Shown: positions 1 through 8,101, counted from the first letter of the stretch. The stretch: DNA of 64,000 bases from Plantibacter flavus (GCF_002024505.1 NZ_CP019402.1:682001-746000), one strand, 5' to 3'. The notes: generated by a model not told the origin, from the letters alone. Made by a program: numbers and translations.

Positions 1-225
1 GATGATGATCGCGATCTCGCCCTCGAAGGCGAGCAGTTCCGCGCCGGCCGGGCGCTCGATGGTGCCGCCCGTGCTCGAGACAGAGGACCACGGCTTGAGG
101 AAGTACGAGGGGTGCTCCGGCGTGCGGCCGCGCTGGGCCGCCCGTGACGGGTAGTTGAGGTGGACGGCGATGATCTTGCCGCCCCCGCTGTTCGGGAGAC
201 CTTCGATGCTCTGGTGGCTGCTCAT
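1..225 (-). CDS. Fumarylacetoacetate hydrolase (FAH) family protein, HpaG-like, 3' part outside window
   Basis: The first 75 codons of this gene are visible; the rest runs off the left edge. The ATG at 225 is preceded by a GAGGA ribosome site. The peptide begins MSSHQSIEG and continues through KIIAVHLNYPSRAAQRG and then FEGEIAIII, which is the opening of FAH-type hydrolases and decarboxylases (N-terminal strand, then the acidic FEGE turn before the catalytic domain). In the homoprotocatechuate pathway the FAH-family HpaG decarboxylates and isomerises the substrate that HpaH then hydrates. hpaI and hpaH lie directly upstream on the same strand, so an HpaG-type role is likely. It has its own promoter region with a GTATAC palindrome at 253-264. 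The exact substrate cannot be read from this fragment. Confidence 0.75.
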   Translation of the reverse strand, partial: MSSHQSIEGLPNSGGGKIIAVHLNYPSRAAQRGRTPEHPSYFLKPWSSVSSTGGTIERPAGAELLAFEGEIAIII

Positions 226-252
226 CACACGTCCTCGTCGTCGGTATCCAGA

Positions 253-264
253 ATCGTATACGAT
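253..264. promoter_or_regulatory. 12-bp perfect palindromic operator candidate
   Basis: ATCGTATACGAT is a perfect palindrome lying 28 bp upstream of the FAH-family start codon and just after the hpaI stop codon. A near-identical copy sits in the hpaH/transporter divergent promoter at 1951-1962. The shape is typical of GntR-family or related dimeric repressor sites; the cognate regulator is not established. Confidence 0.6.
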
Positions 265-284
265 CTGGACGCAGTGGGAAAGGG

Positions 285-1097
285 TCAGTACCCGTCGCTG
301 CGGCTCGTATCACTCCGGCCGTCGATGAAGCGCTCCGCCAACTGCTCGGATGCGCGGGCGAGGAGCGACACATCCGCACCGACGAGGACGAAGGACGCCC
401 CGCGGTCGAGGTAGTGCTCGGCCATGCCGGGGTCGAAGGCGTTCACGCCGGCCGACTTCCCCGCGGCGGCGGCGGCATCGAGCACCCGCTCGACAGCGCT
501 GACCACGGTGGGGTGCCCCTGCTGACCGAGCAGTCCGAGCGACGCCGAGAGGTCGGCCGGACCGACGAACACCGCGTCCACGCCGTCGACCGCGAGGATG
601 TCCTCGACCTGCTCGACCGCCTCCGCCGACTCGATCTGCACCGTGAGCGACACCGAATCGTCCGCCTGCGCGAGGTAGTCGTCGATCCGGTTCCAGCGGG
701 AGGACCTCGCGAGCGCGCTGCCGACCCCACGGACGCCCTGAGGCGGGTAGCGCACGGCCTGCACGAGCGCCGCCGCCTGCTCGGCCGACGACACCATGGG
801 CACGATGAGGTTCTGCGCCCCGAGGTCGAGCACCCGCTTGATGACGACCGCGTCGCCGAACGGCACCCGCACCAGCGGACACACCGGGAAAGCGGCGACC
901 ACCTGCAGCTGCAGTTGGATGCTCTCCAGGGTGTTCGCCGAGTGCTCGCCGTCGATGAGGAGCAGGTCGAGGCCGCTGCCCGCAGCGATCTCCGCCGCGA
1001 TCGGGCTCCCCGACACCACCCACATCCCGACGAGGGGTCGGTCCGCGGTGCGCAGGCGCTCGCCGAAGGTCGGCGGCAGGGTCATTCGAATCGGCAT
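285..1097 (-). CDS. hpaI: 4-hydroxy-2-oxoheptane-1,7-dioate aldolase (HpcH/HpaI family)
   Basis: This 270-aa class II aldolase cleaves 4-hydroxy-2-oxoheptanedioate to pyruvate and succinic semialdehyde, the last carbon-carbon cleavage of homoprotocatechuate breakdown. The family catalytic set is present: His52 in IDGEHS, Arg77 in LVRVPFG, Glu156 in QIESAEA and Asp182 in GPADLSAS. These are the E. coli HpaI positions shifted by seven. The ATG at 1097 has GGGAG seven bases upstream and overlaps hpaH by 16 bp. A second ATG at 1085 would give a four-base ATGA overlap but lacks a ribosome site. It is cotranscribed with hpaH. Related 2-keto-3-deoxy sugar acid aldolases are an alternative, but the hpaH neighbour favours HpaI. 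Confidence 0.88.
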   Translation of the reverse strand: MPIRMTLPPTFGERLRTADRPLVGMWVVSGSPIAAEIAAGSGLDLLLIDGEHSANTLESIQLQLQVVAAFPVCPLVRVPFGDAVVIKRVLDLGAQNLIVPMVSSAEQAAALVQAVRYPPQGVRGVGSALARSSRWNRIDDYLAQADDSVSLTVQIESAEAVEQVEDILAVDGVDAVFVGPADLSASLGLLGQQGHPTVVSAVERVLDAAAAAGKSAGVNAFDPGMAEHYLDRGASFVLVGADVSLLARASEQLAERFIDGRSDTSRSDGY

Positions 1098-1864
1098 GTC
1101 ACGGCTCCCAGTCCCTGGTATTCGGCGTGGACGGTGTCGCCCCGTTCGACCCACATCGGTCTCGTGAACGACCCCGACAGGATGATCTCCCCGGCGGCGA
1201 GACTCCCGCCGTGCTGGGCGAGCTTGCCCGCGAGCCACGCGACGCCGAGTGCCGGGTGCCCGAGGACGGCGCCGGCGACCCCGGACTCCTCGATGGTCTG
1301 GTTTCGGTAGAGCAGGGCCGAGACCCATCGCGGATCGATCGCGTCGGGGCGGACGGGCGTTCCGCCGAGCACCATGGCGCCGAGGGCCGCGTTGTCGGCG
1401 ATGGTGTCGACGATCGTGCGACCGTCGAGTTCGATGTGGGAGTTGAGGACCTCGAGCGCGGGGACGATGTGGTCGGTCGCGTCGAGCACCTCGAAGATCG
1501 TGCAGTGCGGTCCCTGCAGCGGGCGTCCGAGGACGAACGCCAGCTCGACCTCCACGCGGACGTTGGAGTAGGCGTCGAAGTCGAGCGTCGCGCCCGAGTC
1601 GAAGACCTGGTCGTCGAGGATGACGCCGTAGTCGGGTTCGGAGATCCCGGTGGCCTGCTGCATCGCCTTCGAGGTGAGACCGATCTTGTGGCCGACGACG
1701 CGCCGACCTGCGGCGACGCGGCGTTCGGCCCAGAGCGCCTGCACGGCATAAGAGTCCTCGACGGTCATGTCCGGGTGCCGGGCGGTGAGGAGGGGGACGA
1801 CGCTCCGCTCCTCGTGCGCCGCCGCCAGCTCGTCGGCGATCGCCTGTCGTTCGTGATCCTGCAT
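1082..1864 (-). CDS. hpaH: 2-oxo-hept-4-ene-1,7-dioate hydratase
   Basis: The 260-aa product matches the HpaH/MhpD hydratase family along its whole length, with GHKIGLTSKAMQ, EPDYGVILDDQVF, VEVELAFVLGRPL and the closing GDTVHAEYQGLGAVTCRF. HpaH adds water to 2-oxohept-4-enedioate to make the substrate of HpaI. Conserved acidic residues of the metal site (the VEVELAF glutamates) are intact. It is the first gene of a leftward operon with hpaI. The promoter region is shared with the divergent transporter at 2022 and carries a GTATAC palindrome. The upstream HPC enzymes (HpaD, HpaE) are not in the window and may lie to the left. Confidence 0.9.
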   Translation of the reverse strand: MQDHERQAIADELAAAHEERSVVPLLTARHPDMTVEDSYAVQALWAERRVAAGRRVVGHKIGLTSKAMQQATGISEPDYGVILDDQVFDSGATLDFDAYSNVRVEVELAFVLGRPLQGPHCTIFEVLDATDHIVPALEVLNSHIELDGRTIVDTIADNAALGAMVLGGTPVRPDAIDPRWVSALLYRNQTIEESGVAGAVLGHPALGVAWLAGKLAQHGGSLAAGEIILSGSFTRPMWVERGDTVHAEYQGLGAVTCRFE

Positions 1865-1950
1865 CGCGTCCCGTCCTCATCTGCGTCGACTGCGGCCTGC
1901 GATCACGATACGGTGCGTCGTCGTCGACTGCCTCTTGCGCGGTGAGCACG

Positions 1951-1962
1951 ATTGTATACGAT
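1951..1962. promoter_or_regulatory. Operator candidate between hpaH and the transporter
   Basis: ATTGTATACGAT differs at one base from the perfect palindrome at 253-264 and lies in the divergent promoter between hpaH and the transporter gene. A second GTGTACA element follows at about 1967-1973, and TACATT there could be the -10 for the rightward gene. Two copies at the two promoters of one pathway suggest a common repressor. Confidence 0.6.
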
Positions 1963-2021
1963 GTGGTGTACATTCTGGCGGTCCAATGGCGGGCCGCGAC
2001 GGACAAAGGGGTCTCGAGACA

Positions 2022-3395
2022 ATGACAACCGCATCACTGGCGCGAGCGACGACGCCCGCGGAACTCCGGCGCGTGGCCTTCGCCACCGTCATCGGCACCA
2101 CGGTCGAGTGGTACGACTTCTTCCTCTACGCGAGCGCCGCCGGACTCGTCTTCTCGCAGCTCTTCTTCCAACCGGCAGGACCGCAGGCCGCGCTGTTGCT
2201 GTCGTTCGCGACCGTCGGCGTCAGTTTCCTGTTCCGGCCGCTCGGCGCGTTCGTCGCCGGGCACTTCGGCGATCGCATCGGCCGGAAGAAGATGCTCGTC
2301 ATCACGCTCTTCCTCATGGGAGCTGCCACGACGCTCATCGGTCTGCTGCCGACCTACGACCAGATCGGGATCATCGCCCCCGCCCTGCTCGTGTTCCTCC
2401 GAATCCTGCAGGGGTTGTCGACCGGCGGCGAGTGGGGCGGCGCCGTCCTCATGGCCGTCGAGCACGCGCCCACCGGCCGCCGCGGCCGGTTCGGGGCGTT
2501 CCCGCAGATCGGCGTCCCGATCGGACTGCTCCTCGCCTCCGGCATGCTCGCCCTCATGACGGGCGTGATCTCGCCCGGCGCGGCGTTCCTCGAGTGGGGC
2601 TGGCGGTTCCCGTTCCTGCTGAGCTTCGTCCTGATCATCGTCGGTTACGTCGTGCGACGGAAGGTCGACGAGAGCCCCGTCTTCGTCGCCCTCGCCCGCA
2701 ACAAGGAGCGTCGCCGGGTCCCGATCGTCGAGCTCTTCCGGCACCACTGGCTGCTCGTGCTGCTCGCGGCGCTCACCTTCGCCGGCAACAACGCCGCCGG
2801 CTACATGACCACGGGCGGCTACATCCAGAACTACGCGACGACGCCGCTCGCCGACGGCGGCCTGGTGGGTATGGAGCGGACACCGGTCCTGCTCGCGGTC
2901 ACCGGGTCGGCCATCGTCTGGCTGATCGTCACGTGGTTCGCGGGCTCGCTCTCCGACCGGATCGGCCGACGCAACACCTACATCATCGGCTGGGTCGCGT
3001 TCCTGGCCACCGTCTTCGTGCTCTTCCCGCTCGTGAACACCGGTGACCCGTGGCTGTTGTTCCTCGGGCTCGCGCTGTTCACGATCGGCAACGGCTTCAC
3101 CTACGGGCCGCAGGCGGCGTACTTCGCCGAGCTCTTCCCCGCATCGATCCGCTACACGGGCGTCTCGGTCACCTACGCGATCGGCGCCATCCTCGGCGGA
3201 GCGTTCGCCCCGACGATCGCGACCTGGCTGGTGCAGGTCACGGGGTCGTCGACGAGTGTCGCGTTCTACATCGCCGGCATGATCGTCATCGCCTTCGCGG
3301 CGACCCTCCTCCTTCGCGACCGCACGGGCATCCCGCTCGGTGGCGAAGCGGAGGACGAGCAAAGCCGTGGTCAGGTCTACGGCGCGCGGAGGTAG
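2022..3395 (+). CDS. MFS transporter, metabolite:H+ symporter (MHS) family
   Basis: The 457-aa protein is a 12-helix major facilitator. The N-terminal TTVEWYDFFLYASAAGLVF and the HFGDRIGRKKML loop are signatures of the MHS group (ShiA, ProP, KgtP, alpha-ketoglutarate/aromatic acid permeases), as is the PASIRYTGVSVTYAIG segment late in the protein. The start chosen is the ATG at 2022, preceded by AAGGGG; upstream in-frame codons give no family sequence. It diverges from the HPC genes and shares their operator, so it probably imports an aromatic acid or other carboxylate feeding that pathway. The substrate is inferred only from context. Confidence 0.85.
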   Translation: MTTASLARATTPAELRRVAFATVIGTTVEWYDFFLYASAAGLVFSQLFFQPAGPQAALLLSFATVGVSFLFRPLGAFVAGHFGDRIGRKKMLVITLFLMGAATTLIGLLPTYDQIGIIAPALLVFLRILQGLSTGGEWGGAVLMAVEHAPTGRRGRFGAFPQIGVPIGLLLASGMLALMTGVISPGAAFLEWGWRFPFLLSFVLIIVGYVVRRKVDESPVFVALARNKERRRVPIVELFRHHWLLVLLAALTFAGNNAAGYMTTGGYIQNYATTPLADGGLVGMERTPVLLAVTGSAIVWLIVTWFAGSLSDRIGRRNTYIIGWVAFLATVFVLFPLVNTGDPWLLFLGLALFTIGNGFTYGPQAAYFAELFPASIRYTGVSVTYAIGAILGGAFAPTIATWLVQVTGSSTSVAFYIAGMIVIAFAATLLLRDRTGIPLGGEAEDEQSRGQVYGARR

Positions 3396-3401
3396 CCGCG
3401 G

Positions 3402-4100
3402 TCAGACCGACGACGCGATGGTCGCGGCCCCCTCGATGAGGCGGGCCGCGATGTCGGCTTCGGAGCGGCTGCTGGAGACGTAGACGACCGCGAGGGCGCC
3501 TGCCGGCGAGCCGTGCACAGCGAGTGGGACCGCGACGGCGCGGAGACCGGTGATGACCTCGTCGTGGCTCGACGCCCAGCCGTGTTCGCGGACCGCTGCC
3601 AGCTCGGCGCGGTGGTCGTCGTCGAGGGTGTCCGGCCACTGCGCCTCGGAGAGGCGGGACGCGATGGCCTTGCCGGGCGCGCCGACACCGACCGGGTGCC
3701 GGGTGCCGGGTCGCTGCGCGATCGACCCCATCGTGTGCCGTGGCTCGACGCCGACGAGCGTGACGATCTCGTCGCCGTCCAGCACGGTGAGGAAGCAGGT
3801 CATGCCGAGCTCGTTCGCGATGGCCGTCAGCTCGGGCAGGGCGGCGGCCTGCAGATCGTGGGAGACACCGGCGGCGAGGGCTGCCAGGCGCGATCCGAGT
3901 GCGATCCGTCCCGTACCGTCGCGGACGACCAGGCGGTGGTCTTCGAGCGTGCGCAGGAGCCGGTAGGTGACACTCCGGTGCAGGCCGAGCGTCGCGCTCA
4001 GGGTGTCGATCGTGAGCGGGGTGCGCGCGTCGGCCAGGACCTCGAGGATCCGGATGCCGCGTGAGAGCGTCTGGGAGTGGGCGCTGCTGGCATCGGTCAC
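3402..4100 (-). CDS. IclR-family transcriptional regulator
   Basis: The 232-aa protein has an N-terminal winged helix (SRGIRILEVLADARTPLTID, then LHRSVTYRLLRTLE as recognition helix, about residues 10-75) and a C-terminal IclR effector-binding domain (about 80-230). IclR proteins often control aromatic catabolism. It is convergent with the transporter gene, seven bases away. The start is GTG at 4100; TACTGT six bases upstream suggests a leaderless transcript. It may act on the GTATAC palindromes of the HPC genes, but IclR sites are usually different, so this is only a possibility. Confidence 0.85.
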   Translation of the reverse strand: MTDASSAHSQTLSRGIRILEVLADARTPLTIDTLSATLGLHRSVTYRLLRTLEDHRLVVRDGTGRIALGSRLAALAAGVSHDLQAAALPELTAIANELGMTCFLTVLDGDEIVTLVGVEPRHTMGSIAQRPGTRHPVGVGAPGKAIASRLSEAQWPDTLDDDHRAELAAVREHGWASSHDEVITGLRAVAVPLAVHGSPAGALAVVYVSSSRSEADIAARLIEGAATIASSV

Positions 4101-4148
4101 GCTCCGACAGTACCGACTGACGGCCCGCGCGCCCGGAGTTCCGGTGCC

Positions 4149-5033
4149 TCAGTCGTCGATCGGGTAGGCGACGAAGGCGAACCGTGAGCTGTCGGGGGAC
4201 CAGCTGTTCACGTTGAGGGTGCCCTGCCCGCCGAACAGTGGGTAGCGACGGAGCGGGGTCGCCCAGTCGTCGGTCGAAACGAGCCGGACCTCGACGTCGA
4301 GGTCGGCCGGGTGCCCGATCGTGCCGGCGGGGAAGGCGATGTACGAGGCCAGTCGGGCGTCGGGGGAGAGGTGCGGGAACCAGTCGACGGTGTCGCTCAC
4401 GACGAGCTGCTCGAGCTCGCCGCCGGCGTCGGGGATCCGCGCGAGCTGCGCATGGCCGGGGCCGGTGCCGAAGTGTTCCGTGTTGCAGAACAGCCATCGG
4501 CCGTCGGGCGACCATTCCGGACCGTCGAGGTGGCCGTCGCCGGTGTCGAGGACGGTGACGGGGCCGCCGCCCTCGACCGCCGGAGCGATCGCGAGTCGAC
4601 CGGGGTGCTCGAAGCCTTCGAGCTCGACGTACGCGATCCGCGTGCCGTCCGGGGAGACGCCGTGGAGGAAGTGCCACCGGTCGTCGTCGGCGGTGAGCTT
4701 CGTGACCGGCCCGCCGGTGATGGCGCCGCGGTAGATGTGACCGTCCATCGCCGAGAGGAGGATGTGCTCGCCGTCGGGGTCGAGGACGTGGTCGTTGTTG
4801 AGTTCGGGGAGGCCGAGGAACTCGATCGGCGCGAGCCCGGCGGTCGGATCGTCGACCGGGAGCGCCCAGAGCCGCCCGTTGCCGTTGAGGAGCAGCGTCC
4901 GGCCGTCGAGCGACCAGTTCGGTGCTTCGACGAGGAGCTCGTCGGTCTCGAAGAGGAGCACGGGCGCATCATCGTGCGGCCCGCCGAGCAGGATGCTGGA
5001 ACGCTGGCCGGGGGCGAGGGTGCGGAAGGTCAT
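4149..5033 (-). CDS. TolB-like beta-propeller protein (PD40 repeats)
   Basis: The 294-aa protein consists of repeated WSLDGRTLL, LDPDGEHILLSA, VSPDGTRIAYVE, WSPDGRWLFCN, LSPDARLASYIAF and WSPDSSRFAFVA units, the PD40 blades of TolB-like propellers. There is no signal peptide or membrane segment, so it is probably cytoplasmic, unlike periplasmic TolB. Related actinobacterial proteins are annotated as TolB-like or biopolymer transporters without proven function. A GGAGGACG ribosome site precedes the ATG at 5033. It ends close to the divergent IclR gene and shows no operon partner. Confidence 0.8.
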   Translation of the reverse strand: MTFRTLAPGQRSSILLGGPHDDAPVLLFETDELLVEAPNWSLDGRTLLLNGNGRLWALPVDDPTAGLAPIEFLGLPELNNDHVLDPDGEHILLSAMDGHIYRGAITGGPVTKLTADDDRWHFLHGVSPDGTRIAYVELEGFEHPGRLAIAPAVEGGGPVTVLDTGDGHLDGPEWSPDGRWLFCNTEHFGTGPGHAQLARIPDAGGELEQLVVSDTVDWFPHLSPDARLASYIAFPAGTIGHPADLDVEVRLVSTDDWATPLRRYPLFGGQGTLNVNSWSPDSSRFAFVAYPIDD

Positions 5034-5099
5034 GCGCCCATCGTCCTCCAGTCCGTCGTGATCCGGGAGGATCGTTCCTCCCGGATCACGATCCGATGG

Positions 5100-5672
5100 C
5101 TACTTGACGAGCGCGAACCCCGCGGTCCAGGAGATCTTCTCCGAGGCCGCCAGCGTGAGCTGCAGGAAGCCGATCGCCTCGAGTTCGTGGGCGCGCTTCA
5201 GCGACCCGGCGTCGACGGCCTCGAGGCCTCCGGCGGTCACGAGCTGCTGGAGTGCGGCCTTGGCGTCGGCGTCGTCCCCGGCGATGAGGACCGTGGTGGC
5301 CACGTCGCCGACCTGCTTCGATGCGAGGGTCGCGGCGAAGTTCGTGTTGAAGGCCTTGAGGACGTGGGAGCTCGGGAGCTTCGCCTGCAGTTCCGCTGCA
5401 GCCGAGCTGCCCGCGGGGACGGTGAGGGCGTCGAAGGTCGAGAAGTCGAGGGGGTTGGTGATGTCGACGACGACCTTGCCCGCGAGCTGGTCGGCGTACT
5501 GCTCGACGATCGTCGCGAGGGCGGGGTAGGGGACCGCGAGGACGACGACGTCGCCGGTGATGGTGCCGGTCTCGGCCGACCCGAGGTGGTCGACGGAGGC
5601 GCCGCCTGCTGCGAGGACGCCGGCGATGGCGCTGCCCATGTTGCCGGTTCCGAAGATGGTGACGTTCGTCAT
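5100..5672 (-). CDS. NAD(P)-binding reductase, F420H2:NADP oxidoreductase-like
   Basis: The 190-aa protein starts with a Rossmann fold, TIFGTGNMGSAIAGVLAAGG, followed by VVLAVPYPAL and the segment VVDITNPLDFS, then KAFNTNFAATL. This is the NADPH-dependent F420 reductase-like group of small NAD(P)-binding proteins. Many act as dinucleotide-dependent reductases of unknown substrate. The ATG at 5672 has an ideal GAAGGAG ribosome site. It diverges from the MarR gene at 5778 and the gap holds two MarR-type operators, so it is very likely repressed by that MarR. A redox or antibiotic-stress role is plausible but not shown. Confidence 0.8.
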   Translation of the reverse strand: MTNVTIFGTGNMGSAIAGVLAAGGASVDHLGSAETGTITGDVVVLAVPYPALATIVEQYADQLAGKVVVDITNPLDFSTFDALTVPAGSSAAAELQAKLPSSHVLKAFNTNFAATLASKQVGDVATTVLIAGDDADAKAALQQLVTAGGLEAVDAGSLKRAHELEAIGFLQLTLAASEKISWTAGFALVK

Positions 5673-5711
5673 GACGATGCTCCTTCTCGTGGCCGCCTGG
5701 TCACGGGTCAA

Positions 5712-5762
5712 TTGGTTGTTGGTACAACTAACGTAACACCGGTTAGTTGTAGGCGCAACTAT
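5712..5762. promoter_or_regulatory. Two MarR-type operators in divergent promoter
   Basis: Two copies of the same inverted repeat occur: TTGGTTG-N6-CAACTAA (5712-5731) and TTAGTTG-N6-CAACTAT (5743-5762). Their centres are 31 bp apart, about three helical turns. They fill the space between the reductase and MarR start codons and fit dimeric MarR binding that represses both genes. Confidence 0.75.
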
Positions 5763-5777
5763 TGCTACGCTGGAGTC

Positions 5778-6260
5778 ATGACCGAGACGCGATGGCTGAG
5801 CGACGACGAGCAACGCTCCTGGGTGCGCTTCGCCGCGGTGCTCGAACTCCTGCCGGCCGCGCTCGACCTCCAGCTCACGCGGGACGAGCACCTGACGCAT
5901 TTCGACTACTTCACGCTCGCGATGCTGTCCGAGACCCCGGGCCGCACGCTGCGCACCTCGGCGCTCGCGGCACGGACGAATGCGACGCTGCCCCGCTTGT
6001 CGCGGGTGCTGACGCGCTTGGAGGAGGCCGGCTTCGTGGCGCGGACACCGTGCCCGGAGGATCGACGGGCGACGAACGTGACGCTCACCGATGCGGGCTG
6101 GGACAAGGTCGTCCAGGCTGCGCCGGGCCACGTCGAGCACGTGCGATCCCTGGTCCTCGACGCACTGACGCCGGCGCAGATCGAGCAGCTCGGCGAGATC
6201 TCCGCCGCCCTCCTGACGAAACTCGACCCAGACGGACGGATGTTCGCCAGCGAGGCCTGA
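5778..6260 (+). CDS. MarR-family transcriptional regulator
   Basis: The 160-aa protein has the MarR fold: dimerisation helix, then the winged helix (RTSALAARTNATLPRLSRVLTRLEEAGFV, about 60-95) and the wing with the conserved DRRATNVTLTDAG. The ATG at 5778 is preceded by TACGCT with a six-base gap, so the mRNA is probably leaderless. It faces the reductase gene across two matching operators and is therefore likely autoregulated. The inducing ligand is unknown. Confidence 0.88.
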   Translation: MTETRWLSDDEQRSWVRFAAVLELLPAALDLQLTRDEHLTHFDYFTLAMLSETPGRTLRTSALAARTNATLPRLSRVLTRLEEAGFVARTPCPEDRRATNVTLTDAGWDKVVQAAPGHVEHVRSLVLDALTPAQIEQLGEISAALLTKLDPDGRMFASEA

Positions 6261-6354
6261 TCTCCGTCACCTGGGGGATTCGCGGCGCTCGAGGGCTGCG
6301 TAGCGTGGGGCTCGACGTCGCGGACACCACCGAGCGCGACGCGGATCGGAGCGA

Positions 6355-6639
6355 ATGATGACCGGATCGACGCAGCCCGAACCTGCACCATACGGGGACG
6401 AGGCGCCCCAGGGCGGTCCCGCCGCGGCGGAGCCCGAATCGACGCCTCCGCCCACGTCACTCAACGGTCAGACGACCTCGGTCTGGTACTTCGTCGGTGC
6501 GACGTTCCTCTTCGCCGGGCCCCTGATCTTCGGTGTCGACGACTTCGGGTTCTTCCGGATCATCACCCTCGTCCTCGGGGCGGTCGTCATGGTCGCCGGG
6601 TTCGTCGTGCTGCGACGCGAGAGCGGCAAGCGGTCCTGA
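6355..6639 (+). CDS. Small membrane protein of unknown function
   Basis: This 94-aa protein has a proline-rich polar N-terminus (about residues 1-40) and two hydrophobic helices, SVWYFVGATFLFAGPLIFGV and FFRIITLVLGAVVMVAGFVV, ending RRESGKRS. It is a probable inner-membrane protein with a cytoplasmic Pro-rich tail. A GGAGCG precedes tandem ATG codons at 6355 and 6358; either may be used. I do not recognise a named family, though such two-helix proteins are common in Micrococcales. Confidence 0.65.
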   Translation: MMTGSTQPEPAPYGDEAPQGGPAAAEPESTPPPTSLNGQTTSVWYFVGATFLFAGPLIFGVDDFGFFRIITLVLGAVVMVAGFVVLRRESGKRS

Positions 6640-6667
6640 GAGCGCTGACGCCGGGTCGGTCCGCCAA

Positions 6668-6715
6668 CCGTTCAATCGGCGGGCCGTTCAATCGGCGAGC
6701 CGTTCAATCGGCGAG
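6668..6715. repeat. Three 16-bp tandem repeats across a stop codon
   Basis: Three head-to-tail copies of CCGTTCAATCGGCGAG (the first with one change) run from 6668 to 6715. The innermost copy contains the TGA stop and last codons of the leftward aminotransferase gene. The outer two copies therefore duplicate the end of the gene, each carrying an extra stop. Confidence 0.85.
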
Positions 6716-7912
6716 GAAGGCCCTGATGCCGTCGAGCAGGCGGTCGACGTCCTCGTCCGAGGTGTACGGGGCGACGCCGACGCGGAGGCCTCCGACGTCG
6801 TCGAGGCCCAGCGCCGCGAACGGCTCGATCGCGTAGAACGAGCCGGCCGGTGCGAGGACGTCGCGAGCGGCGAGGAAGGCGGCCGCATCGGCTGCACGCC
6901 TGCCGGGGAACGTCATGAACAGCGTCGCCGTGCGTTCTGCGGCCCGCGAGTGCAGCTCGACGAGCGGGCCGAGCTCCGCGAGGGCGCCTTCGATGCGGGT
7001 GCGCAGCGCGAGTTCCCGTTCGTGGACGGCTGCGGCGGAGGCGACCAGACGGTCGCGTCTCGTCGTGGCGTCACCGGGGTCGATCGACGCGAGCACGCCG
7101 ATGGCCGCCGTCACGCCGCCCATGAGCTCGTAGGGCAGCGTGCCGAACTCGAAGCGCTCCGGCACACCGTTCGTCGACGGCAGCAGCTTGTCCGGGTGGA
7201 TCGACTCGAGCAGCGCCGGCGACGCGGCGAGGACACCGCAGTGCGGCCCGAAGAACTTGTACGGCGAGCAGACGAAGAAGTCGGCATCGAGGGCCTCGAC
7301 GTCGACGACGTGGTGCGCCGTGTAGTGGACGCCGTCGACCCAGACGAGCGCGCCGACCGCGTGCGCCCGATCGGCGATCGTCCGCACCGGCGGGATTGTG
7401 CCCAGGAGGTTCGACGCAGCGGTCACGGCGACGAGCCTCGTCCGTTCAGTGACGAGGTCGTCGAGGTCGGCGAGGTCGAGCTCGCCCGTCGCCGGGTCCA
7501 GGTCGATCCAGCGCACGGTCGCGCCTGTGCGGTCCGCCGCCTGCACCCACGGGCGCACGTTCGCGTCGTGGTCGAGTCGGGACAGGACGATCTCGTCGCC
7601 GGCGATCCAGCCGCGCGACAGATGCCTGGAGAAGTCGTACGTGAGCTGGGTCGCGCTCCGACCGTAGACGATGCCCCGCTCCTCCGCGGCGAGCAGGTCG
7701 GCGCACGCTGCGCGGAAGGCGGTCACGGCGTCGTCCGCCCGACGCTCGGACGCGACCGACGAACCCCGGTTGGACAGTGGCCCGGTGAGGGTGTCGAGGA
7801 TGGCCTGGCCGACGGCGAGCGGCGTCTGGGTGCCGCCGGGGCCGTCGAAGTGGGCGATGCCCGAGGCGAGGGACGGGAACGCGGTGCGGAGGAGGGCGAC
7901 GTCGAGGGTCAT
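6704..7912 (-). CDS. Cysteine desulfurase-like protein (class V aminotransferase)
   Basis: The 402-aa protein is a PLP-dependent class V enzyme. It begins like the TIGR01976-type cysteine desulfurase-like family (AFPSLASGIAHFDGPGGTQTP), carries the PLP aspartate in WVDGVH (Asp193) and the Schiff-base lysine in SPYKFFGPHCG (Lys219). It lacks an obvious flexible active-site cysteine loop like that of IscS or SufS, so its true substrate is uncertain; isopenicillin epimerase-like and kynureninase-like members are alternatives. It stands alone on the minus strand and its stop codon is inside a tandem repeat. Confidence 0.82.
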   Translation of the reverse strand: MTLDVALLRTAFPSLASGIAHFDGPGGTQTPLAVGQAILDTLTGPLSNRGSSVASERRADDAVTAFRAACADLLAAEERGIVYGRSATQLTYDFSRHLSRGWIAGDEIVLSRLDHDANVRPWVQAADRTGATVRWIDLDPATGELDLADLDDLVTERTRLVAVTAASNLLGTIPPVRTIADRAHAVGALVWVDGVHYTAHHVVDVEALDADFFVCSPYKFFGPHCGVLAASPALLESIHPDKLLPSTNGVPERFEFGTLPYELMGGVTAAIGVLASIDPGDATTRRDRLVASAAAVHERELALRTRIEGALAELGPLVELHSRAAERTATLFMTFPGRRAADAAAFLAARDVLAPAGSFYAIEPFAALGLDDVGGLRVGVAPYTSDEDVDRLLDGIRAFLAD

Positions 7913-7990
7913 ACGTCCATCCTGCCGCGCCGGGAGGCAGAACGTGCGGATCGCGGGAGCGAGCGCGCTACCGCTTGATACAGTGCCGGT

Positions 7991-8101
7991 GTGTCCATGC
8001 TCATCGCTCCGCCCCGTGTCGGGCGTCTGGAGGTCGTCGGCGTCCGCAACGCCGGCCCGAGAGAGCGGTCCATCCGGTCGACCACCTCGCCCACCCGGTG
8101 A
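7991..8101 (+). CDS. Possible short leaderless leader ORF upstream of the FBP gene
   Basis: The 326-bp gap 7913-8238 has no clear gene. It does contain TACAGT six bases before a GTG at 7991, the same spacing seen at many leaderless starts here. That GTG opens a 36-codon frame (MSMLIAPPRVGRLEVVGVRN...) ending at 8101. The FBP gene follows 137 bp later. It could be a leader peptide, the remains of a gene, or chance. I do not recognise the peptide. Confidence 0.25.
   Translation: MSMLIAPPRVGRLEVVGVRNAGPRERSIRSTTSPTR

Noticed and set aside
285-2006. 573-aa minus-strand frame spanning hpaI and upstream
   Set aside because: Only the last 270 residues are aldolase; the earlier part is low-complexity Arg/Gly antisense of hpaH and the promoter.
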